Shown here: one piece after another, positions 26,489 through 33,626 of the stretch
Layout of the letters: each line of letters opens with the position of its first letter
Position numbering within the stretch: position 1 is the stretch's first letter
Program-made: the position numbers and the translations under genes
Notes under the pieces: generated by a model
The model's database searches: none
What the model was told of the DNA's origin: nothing
What the model saw: the letters and a program-made list of their open reading frames with translations, nothing else
Assembly: GCA_013288285.1 (NCBI GenBank)
Contig: JABDCE010000018.1
Coordinates: 1 to 45,177, forward strand
Direction of reading: 5' to 3'
Source: Bacteroidota bacterium
GTDB taxonomy: Bacteria; Bacteroidota; Bacteroidia; Chitinophagales; Chitinophagaceae
Length of the DNA stretch: 45,177 nucleotides

Positions 26489-27562
26489 CTATTTTCCTGA
26501 ATATCTATCACTCGTAGTATGCCATCTATGGCTTCCGGCTATCCACGCTTCCAGGCCCACCAGGTACAGACGCAGTTCAGGTGTTGCGTAGACCATCAGC
26601 TTGCGCGATTCGTCCTCAAATATTCGCAGCAAATCGTTGTGCAGGCGAACACCCTTTCTGTGTGCATCATCGAACGTACAGCCTTCGGCACTTTGTATTG
26701 CCTCGCGAATACCAAACTGGTCCACTCCCGCCTCTTTCTCTTTTTCGGTAGATACAAGGTCATTTACCATTACGCATACCAGCCCTGCTATCTTCACCAC
26801 CTGCCTCACCTGCGGCATAGAATATATGTTGTGCGGTAGTTCATATCCATCCACAATATCTATCATGGTCAGGCATGGGGTGAATCCGTTCATCTGACGC
26901 CCGCCCAGGTATTCCCATACCGGAGCTACCATTTTATTATACCGCCAGCTTGCTTCCTGGCACATCGCTACAAACAGGCACATGTCTTCATGTCGCACCC
27001 TCGCCACTTGTTGCGGCGTGGCGATCTTTGCAGTCGCGCTGATATACTCCCTCAGCGCCACATGCACCGGGTGCGTGCTCAGGCCTTTGTCTGTATCATC
27101 GTTATATTGTTTCGTAAAGAACGGCTCGTCCAGTGCCGACATGCAGATGGAGAGGTTCCTGCCCACCATATCAATGGTAGAGCCGGCTCGTTTATCATCC
27201 ACAAAATAATCGTCCAGCCCAAATAGTGCCAGCATCGCCTGTCCTGCTACGAATAGCCGGTCACGGTCTTCGCAGAAAGCATATGTCAGCATCACATAGC
27301 GGCCAAAATTGCACTTACGCAGATAGTCCAGGTGCCCTTCATACAGGCCTATTTTTTCTGCCCACTTCAGTAATCGTTCATTCAGTTCTTCCCCCAGCGC
27401 CACATCATCACGGTATGGGGCGCGGTGCCTCAACTCCGTATCAGACTCCTGGTCGGGCCTGTTCAGGATAGAGGCAATATTATTGGCTTTTGTGCCGAGG
27501 CCTTTAGGCCCCGACGCCAACACACTTTTTAGCAAATCAAGGCTATTCCCTGTATTGTACAT
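26489..27562 (-). CDS. class I terpene synthase, probable encapsulin cargo (2-methylisoborneol synthase-like family)
   Basis: 357 residues. The metal-binding aspartate motif is DDYFVDD (117-123) and the NSE motif is NDLVSTEKE (N267, S271, E275), so it should ionise a prenyl diphosphate and cyclise it. APYRDDVALGEELNERLLKWAE and the general layout are those of the bacterial 2-MIB/geosmin-type synthases. The first 45 residues lie before the catalytic fold, look disordered, and contain GPKGLGT (18-24), similar to a G-P-x-G-L-G-T motif I recall from N-termini of encapsulated 2-MIB synthases. The gene starts 16 bases after the shell gene. No geranyl-diphosphate methyltransferase is in the window, so the product may not be 2-MIB. 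Confidence 0.9.
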   Translation of the reverse strand: MYNTGNSLDLLKSVLASGPKGLGTKANNIASILNRPDQESDTELRHRAPYRDDVALGEELNERLLKWAEKIGLYEGHLDYLRKCNFGRYVMLTYAFCEDRDRLFVAGQAMLALFGLDDYFVDDKRAGSTIDMVGRNLSICMSALDEPFFTKQYNDDTDKGLSTHPVHVALREYISATAKIATPQQVARVRHEDMCLFVAMCQEASWRYNKMVAPVWEYLGGRQMNGFTPCLTMIDIVDGYELPHNIYSMPQVRQVVKIAGLVCVMVNDLVSTEKEKEAGVDQFGIREAIQSAEGCTFDDAHRKGVRLHNDLLRIFEDESRKLMVYATPELRLYLVGLEAWIAGSHRWHTTSDRYSGK

Positions 27563-27578
27563 AGATCAACTACTGGTT

Positions 27579-29072
27579 TTAGTAAACACCCACTTCTACA
27601 TTCTCCAGTATGCCCAGGGCATCTGGCACCAGCACTGCTACCGAAAAATAGTTGGTGATCAGGTAAGAGATCATGGCTTTCTCATCTATGTTCATAAACC
27701 TTACCGACATGCTTGATTCAATCTCATCCGGCAACCCCATTTGGTAAAGGCCCACAACTCCCTGGTCTTCTACACCTGTTCTCATAGCTATTATTGATGT
27801 AAGCCCGTCTTCAACCGGAATTTTATTGCAGGTAAGTATTGGTACGCCTCTCCATGAGAGCACATTATTTCCGTTCAGATCAACAGTTGACGGATAAATA
27901 CCACGCTTCGTGCACTCGCGTGTAAAAGCCGCAATAGCTTTGGCATGGGCAAATATATATTGGGTCTTCCGGCGCCTGGACAGCAACTCGTCCATATCAT
28001 CAGGCGTTGGAGGGCCGGTCAGTGTTTGTATACGCTGGCGGTAATCGCAGTTGGCCAGTAGCCCGAAATCTTCATTATTGATCATAGCCAGCTCCTGAGC
28101 TTCTCTCAGTTCTTCAACTGTAAGTCTTACCTGCTCTTCGGTCTGGTTGTAAGGTGAGTTGTACAGGTCGGCTACTTTCGTATGTATTTTCAGAATGGTC
28201 TGGCCGGTACTTAGTTCATATTCCCGTGGCTTGGCGTCGTAGGCAACGTAAGTGCTTGGTATGGTAGGCTCATCATCATGCAGACCAGCAAATAACTGTA
28301 CGAGCGCTTCTCCCTTCCGGTTGGTCTTATCGGCCAGTGCACCCACTTCGTCTCGCGTGAGCAGATATTTGTCGGGTTTTTCCGGAGCGAGAACATATTG
28401 ATCTATAATGGCCTTTACCGCTGCATATTCAAGTGTGAAGACGGTAACCTGTGTACTGGCTATTGCATCATACATCCAGTGGTGCATAAAGCGCGGTTCC
28501 GGGTTCTGTCCTGCCACATCCGGCACTCTTTCATCCGGATTATCCGCTTCATTTGTGTTATCAGGAGCTTCCACCTCATAGTGCAGGCCAAAACCACCAA
28601 AATATTGCTGCGGGCCCATAGAGCCTGTAGCGTTGTTTAATTCAAAAACGCCCTTCTCCCTGAAAGTTACCTTGCCGCTGTATATAATGTATATATGGGT
28701 CGGCACATCGTCTACTTTTACAATAACATCATTCTTATTGAAAGGTGTCTTTACAGCTATGTCCGCTATTTGCTGCAATATCCGGTCATCCTTTATTTTT
28801 CGCAGGCTGGGCATTTGATTCAGCGTCTGCGCCACTATTTTGGGGTTAGCATTGTCCGTGGCATCGAAGGTTACCATACCGGGACGTATTTCCAGCACTT
28901 GTCTCCTGTTCACACGATAATGGCCGCCTGTAACATTAACCCACGGCAAATATTTTATCAGGTTTCTTGAGGAGATCGACTCCATCTGTGGCCGGGTCTT
29001 CGTTACCTCCGTTAATACCTTGGCCTGTTCTTTGGGTAAACTTCTGAGGTCAAATTTCTTTTCGTCGCTCAT
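27579..29072 (-). CDS. family 2B encapsulin nanocompartment shell protein with inserted cyclic-nucleotide-binding domain
   Basis: 497 residues from the ATG at 29072 (MSDEKKFDLR); the upstream in-frame start at 29108 adds an unconserved stretch. Residues 30-75 hold the N-arm/E-loop start (YRVNRRQVLEIRPGM). About 88-225 is a cNMP-binding-type beta-barrel (MPSLRKIKDDRILQQIADIA, HIYIIYSGKVTFREKG, YFGGFG). Residues 235-497 are the HK97-like P and A domains (TRDEVGALADKTNRKGEAL, WRGVPILTCNKIPV, SVRFMNIDEKAMISYLI, LVPDALGILENVEVGVY). This is the layout of family 2B encapsulins, which build about 25-30 nm protein shells around terpene synthases. The phosphate-binding loop of the cNMP domain is interrupted by an acidic stretch (about 168-190). 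I found no clear -7 box upstream, only TATCTTG near 29111. Confidence 0.93.
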   Translation of the reverse strand: MSDEKKFDLRSLPKEQAKVLTEVTKTRPQMESISSRNLIKYLPWVNVTGGHYRVNRRQVLEIRPGMVTFDATDNANPKIVAQTLNQMPSLRKIKDDRILQQIADIAVKTPFNKNDVIVKVDDVPTHIYIIYSGKVTFREKGVFELNNATGSMGPQQYFGGFGLHYEVEAPDNTNEADNPDERVPDVAGQNPEPRFMHHWMYDAIASTQVTVFTLEYAAVKAIIDQYVLAPEKPDKYLLTRDEVGALADKTNRKGEALVQLFAGLHDDEPTIPSTYVAYDAKPREYELSTGQTILKIHTKVADLYNSPYNQTEEQVRLTVEELREAQELAMINNEDFGLLANCDYRQRIQTLTGPPTPDDMDELLSRRRKTQYIFAHAKAIAAFTRECTKRGIYPSTVDLNGNNVLSWRGVPILTCNKIPVEDGLTSIIAMRTGVEDQGVVGLYQMGLPDEIESSMSVRFMNIDEKAMISYLITNYFSVAVLVPDALGILENVEVGVY

Positions 29073-29231
29073 AGACAATGTTGATTGAGATTTTATCAAT
29101 ACAACCACAAGATAGTTAAACAGTTAAACGGCGCATCTCATTGAGTGTTAATGACATGTTATGTGTGGTAATGTTCATTTTTCTTAAAAAAACGGAGTAT
29201 CTTTCCATGCAGGAGTTTTACACGAATAAGG

Positions 29232-29239
29232 TATATTTG
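29232..29239 (+). promoter_or_regulatory. -7 promoter element (TATATTTG) for the adenylate cyclase gene
   Basis: TATATTTG is a full match to TAnnTTTG. It lies in the 249-base gap between the divergent shell and cyclase genes, 82 bases before the cyclase ATG. The -33 region is poor. Confidence 0.45.
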
Positions 29240-29321
29240 TTATTTTAAATAGCTTATTCATGAACTGTGTTTCGTTATTGAAACATTGATTTTTGGCGGG
29301 AAAAGAAAGATAAGATAGTCT

Positions 29322-30569
29322 ATGGTCAATTACCCAAAATTATATTGTCGCAGCGAGGATGATACGCCTGATATGGCCTTCCAGAAACAACTGTTGGTGA
29401 TCATTTGTTCGTTTTTGGTTCTGTGCGGTGTTATATGGTGGTTGATGTGGTATCTCATTTTCGGATGGACAATACCTACTGTTGCAGCAGGGCTGTTTGG
29501 TATCATGGTGTTTGTAATGATCATTGTCTCACATCGTGCGAGGAACCATATGCTGTTAGTACATGCTGCATTTTTTGGCACGTTCGTTGTGCCCATTATA
29601 TGTCAGTGGTCTTTCGCCAATATGCACGACAGCGGAATGATAATAGCATGGTCCTTTCTTACTCCATTGGGCATTCTTATTTTCTCATCCATACGTCCTG
29701 CCATTATTTACATGCTGCTCTTTATAGCCTGTATTTTGATCACGGCATTAGATCCCCCCCTGATTGGCAGTCAACGGCTGGTGGTAAATGATGGACTTAT
29801 CAAGTTGTTCTATTCAATGGACCTGGTTACCTCTTTCTCTGTCACATTCTCAACGTGCGCATGGTTTGTGCATACTATTAAGTTAGAAAAACAAATTTCA
29901 GAATCATTGCTCCTCAACATTCTTCCAAACGATGTGGCGGTGGAATTGAAAAAATTTGGTAAAGTAGAGCCGGTAAGCCATGAGAATGCTACCGTGCTTT
30001 TTACCGATTTTAAAGGCTTTACTGAAATATCTGAAACAATCACGGCGAAGGAACTGGTGGCGGAGATCAATCACTGCTTTGGTGCTTTCGATGAGATAGC
30101 CACACGTCACAACATTGAAAAGATCAAAACTATAGGAGATTCCTATATGGCGGTTGGCGGTAATTTCAGTGGTAAGGAGTGTACGCCCTGGCATGTTGTC
30201 TCTGCCGGCCTGGAGATGCAGGATTACATCAAGAAAAGGAAGCTGGAGCGTGATAAGGAAGGGGCGTTCAGTTTCGAGATGCGGGTGGGCGTCCATTCAG
30301 GGCCTGTAGTATCAGGGGTAGTAGGTGTAAAGAAATTCCAGTTTGATATCTGGGGAGATACGGTAAATATTGCGTCACGTATGCAATCGGCCAGCGAGCC
30401 GGGAGAGACCAACATCTCTGGCAGAACCTATGAACTGCTCAAGGACAAATTCGATTTTGAATTCCGTGGTTCTTTACCTGTAAAAGGTAAAGGAGACATG
30501 CCTATGTATTTCGTGAGGCAAAGAAAGTCAGAGTCGGGTATCACCCGCGGGCTGCACGCCACTGTATAA
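29322..30569 (+). CDS. membrane-bound class III adenylate cyclase
   Basis: 415 residues. Six hydrophobic helices (about 22-185) form a membrane anchor or sensor, a linker helix follows, and the cyclase homology domain covers about 220-400. The two metal Asp are D229 (VLFTDFKGFTE) and D273 (KTIGDSYMAVGG). The base-selecting residues are K269 and D342 (FDIWGDTVN), the pair for ATP rather than GTP. N349 and R353 stabilise the transition state. The enzyme should make cAMP at the inner membrane. It is divergent from the shell gene, whose product has a cyclic-nucleotide-binding domain, and lies 38 bases before idi. Confidence 0.92.
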   Translation: MVNYPKLYCRSEDDTPDMAFQKQLLVIICSFLVLCGVIWWLMWYLIFGWTIPTVAAGLFGIMVFVMIIVSHRARNHMLLVHAAFFGTFVVPIICQWSFANMHDSGMIIAWSFLTPLGILIFSSIRPAIIYMLLFIACILITALDPPLIGSQRLVVNDGLIKLFYSMDLVTSFSVTFSTCAWFVHTIKLEKQISESLLLNILPNDVAVELKKFGKVEPVSHENATVLFTDFKGFTEISETITAKELVAEINHCFGAFDEIATRHNIEKIKTIGDSYMAVGGNFSGKECTPWHVVSAGLEMQDYIKKRKLERDKEGAFSFEMRVGVHSGPVVSGVVGVKKFQFDIWGDTVNIASRMQSASEPGETNISGRTYELLKDKFDFEFRGSLPVKGKGDMPMYFVRQRKSESGITRGLHATV

Positions 30570-30607
30570 AAATAATTTTTACAACCGCAACCGCTACGCC
30601 ATTCAGA

Positions 30608-31120
30608 ATGGAACAGGTAATATTAGTCGACGAACAGGATAATGAGGTGGGGGTAATGGAGAAGATGCAGGCCCATGTGGAAGGGAGGTTGCATCGTGCA
30701 GTCTCTGTGTTCCTGTTCAATGCCAAAAACGAGATGTTGCTGCAGCAACGGGCATTCAGCAAGTATCACTCGGGAGGCTTGTGGTCCAATACCTGCTGCA
30801 GCCACCCCGCACCCGGTGAAAAGGTAGCAGACGCAGCAGTGCGCAGGCTGGGAGAAGAAATGGGGATGAACTGTCCTTTGCAAATATCCTTCACGTTCAT
30901 ATACAAGGCCCATTTAGATCACGGTTTGACCGAGTTCGAATATGACCATGTCTTTACCGGCATCACAGACCAGCAGCCCATACCCAACCCTGATGAAGTA
31001 ACTGCCTGGAAATATATGAGCAGGGAAAGGCTACTTGCAGACATGCTGTTGAATCCCCAGGATTATACCGAGTGGTTTAAGATATGCCTACAAGACCACA
31101 GCCAGGCGATCTTTAGCTGA
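30608..31120 (+). CDS. idi: isopentenyl-diphosphate delta-isomerase, type 1
   Basis: 170 residues, normal length for the Nudix-fold type 1 enzyme. LLQQRAFSKYHSGGLWSNTCCSHPAPGE holds the catalytic C64 and metal ligand H66 in its second half; RRLGEEMGM is the Nudix-like helix; E109 and E111 (LTEFEYDHVF) are the acid catalyst and metal ligand. It interconverts IPP and DMAPP, the starter for prenyl diphosphates. It lies 38 bases after the adenylate cyclase gene, in the same direction, and opposite the terpene synthase unit, so it may feed that pathway. Confidence 0.95.
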   Translation: MEQVILVDEQDNEVGVMEKMQAHVEGRLHRAVSVFLFNAKNEMLLQQRAFSKYHSGGLWSNTCCSHPAPGEKVADAAVRRLGEEMGMNCPLQISFTFIYKAHLDHGLTEFEYDHVFTGITDQQPIPNPDEVTAWKYMSRERLLADMLLNPQDYTEWFKICLQDHSQAIFS

Positions 31121-31125
31121 TTGTT

Positions 31126-31704
31126 TTAGTCCTCCAGTCCCTTCCCGTCTAATATCAGTGGAATACTTTTTTCCACTCTTGCTTCGCGCGTTTTGGCTAA
31201 TTTAGGTGCGGCAAAATAAAGATAATAGCCTCTTTGCCGACCGGGTGTCAATGCCTCAAAGGCCTTTTTAAGATGAGCATCGCTTTTGAGTGCTTTAGCA
31301 AACTCCTCCGCTACCTTGAATTCTGAAGGCTTTTTCATTTGCACCTCCAGGCCTGCTTTTTCTACTTCTATGGCTTCAAAAATGTAGGCTTTCAATGTTG
31401 CCTTCAGCTTCACTATCTCCTTCACGCCTGTGAACCTGGCTTGCCGGGCTGCCTGTACATTTTCCGTCTGCTGTATCAGTATGCCCTTTGGGTCTTTCAG
31501 CAGCACCCCTTTGGGGAACAGGAGGGCGCAGTATTCTTTGAATCCGTGTATCAAAACGATATTCTTATCTTCGAATGTGTAGCAGGGTACGCCCCACTTC
31601 AATTCTTCGGTCAGCCCGCAGCTAAGAACTATTGTTCTCAGTTGTCCATACTCTTCCTGCCATTGGCTGGCTTTATTAAAGAAAAAATCAACTTTTGGAT
31701 TCAT
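31126..31704 (-). CDS. DUF1801/YdeI (OmdA-like) family protein
   Basis: 192 residues. The N-terminal half has the DUF1801 pattern (LRTIVLSCGLTEELKWGVPCY, NIVLIHGFKEYCALLFPKG). The C-terminal half has the YdeI/OmdA helix region (EFAKALKSDAHLKKAFEAL, TPGRQRGYYLYFAAPKLAKT, EARVEKSIPLILDGKG). E. coli YdeI is linked to polymyxin/cationic peptide resistance, but this role should not be assumed here. It lies 51 bases after the DUF4256 gene in the same direction and may belong to the ArsR-AHSA1 operon. Confidence 0.9.
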   Translation of the reverse strand: MNPKVDFFFNKASQWQEEYGQLRTIVLSCGLTEELKWGVPCYTFEDKNIVLIHGFKEYCALLFPKGVLLKDPKGILIQQTENVQAARQARFTGVKEIVKLKATLKAYIFEAIEVEKAGLEVQMKKPSEFKVAEEFAKALKSDAHLKKAFEALTPGRQRGYYLYFAAPKLAKTREARVEKSIPLILDGKGLED

Positions 31705-31755
31705 TTGAGTGGCTTTACTGTCAGCGAAAATACTGCTAAAATGAATAGTTCAAAA

Positions 31756-32313
31756 TTATACCCTGAGTGCTCCCCGGAATCCTCTCGCGGCATAGTACGA
31801 TTGTGCTCCGTTATGATATAGGAACACAGCATTGTAGCGGCGATCACAAAACAAGGCGCCACCAAGCTTTCTGATATCGGTGGGTGTCTTCACCCAACTG
31901 GATGTTTTTGTGTCGAAATTTCCAAGTTGTTGCAGCAGCCTGTATTGTTCTTCAGTGAGCATTTCAATTCCCATTGCAGCGGCGACGTCTATTGCACTAT
32001 TCGCAGGCTTGTGTTCTTTACGTTCTTCCAATGCCGCGCCATCGTAACAGAAATTTCGCCGGCCGGCAGGGCTTTCAGGCGAGCAATCATAGAAAATATA
32101 TTCCCCCGTCTTTTTATCATAGCCGGTTACATCCGGCTCGCCCCCGGTTTCTTCCATCTCATTGAGCGACCATACTTTTTCTGCGTCAGCATCCAGTTTT
32201 GCACGTACTTTGTCCCAATCCACTCCTTTATGACGGCTCATATTTTTCTCAAAGCGGACTTTCAGCACTTTAAACAGCGCCTCCGTTTGTTTTACTGATA
32301 GCTTCTTTTTCAT
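31756..32313 (-). CDS. DUF4256 family protein
   Basis: 185 residues from the ATG at 32313; a GTG three codons earlier overlaps the previous gene. SVKQTEALFKVLKVRFEKN, W-S-L-N-E-M-E-E-T-G-G-E-P-D-V, IFYDCSPESPAGRRNFCYD, and the C-terminal DIRKLGGALFCDRRYNAVFLYHNGAQSYY make the DUF4256 signature. No biochemical role is known. Its start lies next to the DoxX-like stop (32319), so it is part of the leftward operon headed by an ArsR-type regulator. Confidence 0.9.
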   Translation of the reverse strand: MKKKLSVKQTEALFKVLKVRFEKNMSRHKGVDWDKVRAKLDADAEKVWSLNEMEETGGEPDVTGYDKKTGEYIFYDCSPESPAGRRNFCYDGAALEERKEHKPANSAIDVAAAMGIEMLTEEQYRLLQQLGNFDTKTSSWVKTPTDIRKLGGALFCDRRYNAVFLYHNGAQSYYAARGFRGALRV

Positions 32314-32318
32314 TCTAT

Positions 32319-32714
32319 TCACGTATTAGCCACGATTGTGATTTTCCTGTCTGCCGGCCTTAAATACCATGAAACAAAAGTGAGGCCAAGTAGCAGCAAG
32401 GCCGGCGCAGAGTCCTTCAGTCCATCACCCGATGCGATATGGGAGAATATAGCCCCGGTCGTCACAAAGAAGAAACCGGCATAAGCCCATTCTTTTAGCA
32501 GTCGAAATTTAGGCACAAGTATTGCCACCACACCCAATATTTTCCATATCCCCAATAATGTCAGCAGGTACGCCGGATACCCTAAATGGGCAAGGCTATC
32601 GGCTCCTCCCTGTCCTTCTTTCCCCTTGAATAGCTGCACCAGCCCCGTCGCTGTCATGCCCAGTGCCAGCCAGATAGTAGCTATCCAGTAAATGACCTTA
32701 TTCGTTTTTGTCAT
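32319..32714 (-). CDS. DoxX-like family membrane protein
   Basis: 131 residues with four membrane helices. WIATIWLALGMTATGLVQLF, LTLLGIWKILGVVAILVP and EWAYAGFFFVTTGAIFSHIA fit the DoxX-like group (PF13564). Function unknown; relatives are linked to thiol/oxidative-stress membrane complexes. It starts 6 bases after the AHSA1 gene and is within the same operon. Confidence 0.9.
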   Translation of the reverse strand: MTKTNKVIYWIATIWLALGMTATGLVQLFKGKEGQGGADSLAHLGYPAYLLTLLGIWKILGVVAILVPKFRLLKEWAYAGFFFVTTGAIFSHIASGDGLKDSAPALLLLGLTFVSWYLRPADRKITIVANT

Positions 32715-32720
32715 GATCGT

Positions 32721-33188
32721 TTATTTTAGTTTGCCCACTACTTCCTGCAGGCGGTTATGCGCCATATTTATTCCGGGTGCCATTCCGAATTTTATTACCT
32801 GGTCTCTTTGTGCCACTGACTCATATACCACATGTACGTTTAGTTTGCTGGTATCATCCGTCAGGCTCTCGAAGTTATACACTTCAAGCTGCACACCCAG
32901 TGGGGCATTAGCAATTTCAAACGTCCGCGTTATTTTTTTGTTTGGTTCATAGTCATGTATTACGCCGCTGCCTTTGAACAGTACTTTACCGCTGGGGTCT
33001 GTTGTTTCCAGTTCATAGCTTCCATGTTTTTTACTATCCAGTTTCAGCACTTTCGTTCCCATCCATTGTTCCAGGAGCCCCGCTTCTGTATAAGCTCTGA
33101 AAACCAACTCTACCGGCAGGTCGAATTCACGGGTTATCGTTAATTCCTGCTTGCCGTCTTCGGCGTTCACTTTTGTTTTCTGTTCCAT
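32721..33188 (-). CDS. SRPBCC/AHSA1 domain protein
   Basis: 155 residues. LTITREFDLPVELVFRAYTE, LLEQWMGTK, GSGVIHDYEPNKKITRTFEI and the C-terminal ... YESVAQRDQVIKFGMAPGI helix are the AHSA1-like (activator of Hsp90 ATPase homologue 1-like) START/Bet v 1 fold, which has a hydrophobic ligand cavity. It starts 8 bases after the ArsR-type regulator, a pair found together very often in bacteria. The ligand is unknown. Confidence 0.9.
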   Translation of the reverse strand: MEQKTKVNAEDGKQELTITREFDLPVELVFRAYTEAGLLEQWMGTKVLKLDSKKHGSYELETTDPSGKVLFKGSGVIHDYEPNKKITRTFEIANAPLGVQLEVYNFESLTDDTSKLNVHVVYESVAQRDQVIKFGMAPGINMAHNRLQEVVGKLK

Positions 33189-33196
33189 ATTTGTTG

Positions 33197-33520
33197 TTAT
33201 TTTTTGGTTTTGTATTGTTTCATTACGGTCTCTAATTCATTAAACCGGTCATCCCACATTTTGCGGAATGGTTCTATAAAGTCTGCCAGTTCTTTCATTT
33301 TTCCGGGATTTAAATGATAGTATATTTCTCTGCCGTTTTGCGACTGCTCCAGTAGTTCACATTCGGTAAGTATTTGTAGATGTTTGGAAACTGTAGGCCG
33401 GGCTGTGTCAAAGTTTGCGGCTATTGCCCCTGCTGTCATGGATTGCGTGGCTACCAGTAGCAGGATGGCCCGTCTTGTAGGGTCTGCGATTGCCTGGAAT
33501 ACGTCTCTTCTTAAGTTCAT
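33197..33520 (-). CDS. ArsR-type (SdpR-like) winged-helix repressor, metal-independent
   Basis: 107 residues. [19 protein letters not shown], then [21 protein letters not shown] (recognition helix) and [19 protein letters not shown] (wing) make the ArsR/SmtB-like fold. The only Cys (C73 in TECELLE) is alone, so there is no metal site of the arsenic type. It should repress its own operon (AHSA1, DoxX-like, DUF4256 and perhaps YdeI) by binding the inverted repeats right at its start. Confidence 0.9.
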   Translation of the reverse strand: MNLRRDVFQAIADPTRRAILLLVATQSMTAGAIAANFDTARPTVSKHLQILTECELLEQSQNGREIYYHLNPGKMKELADFIEPFRKMWDDRFNELETVMKQYKTKK

Positions 33521-33570
33521 TGCGTAGCTATATGGCTACAAATATAAATGAAGTTATTTAACTACGCAAT
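33519..33570. promoter_or_regulatory. promoter/operator of the ArsR-AHSA1 operon
   Basis: On the minus strand TTG (33569-33567), 20 bases and TATATTTG (33546-33539) form a good promoter. GTAGC-TATATG-GCTAC (33524-33539) is a perfect 5-bp-arm inverted repeat directly after the -7 box. A second 9-bp inverted repeat, ATTGCGTAG (33519-33527) with CTACGCAAT (33562-33570), brackets the promoter from the start codon to the -33 box. Confidence 0.65.
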
Positions 33571-33626
33571 TTTTTTCGAAGTTTTTTTAAAATGGCATGG
33601 AGCTACAACCGGTCATATCTTTATGG

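Noticed and set aside
26371..26511. Upstream extension of the GNAT gene at 25813
   Set aside because: The extension runs through the terminator hairpin of the terpene-synthase unit and encodes no conserved sequence.
29754..29760. C7 tract in the adenylate cyclase gene as a phase-variation site
   Set aside because: Seven bases are short, and it encodes a normal Pro-Pro in a loop. The frame is intact.
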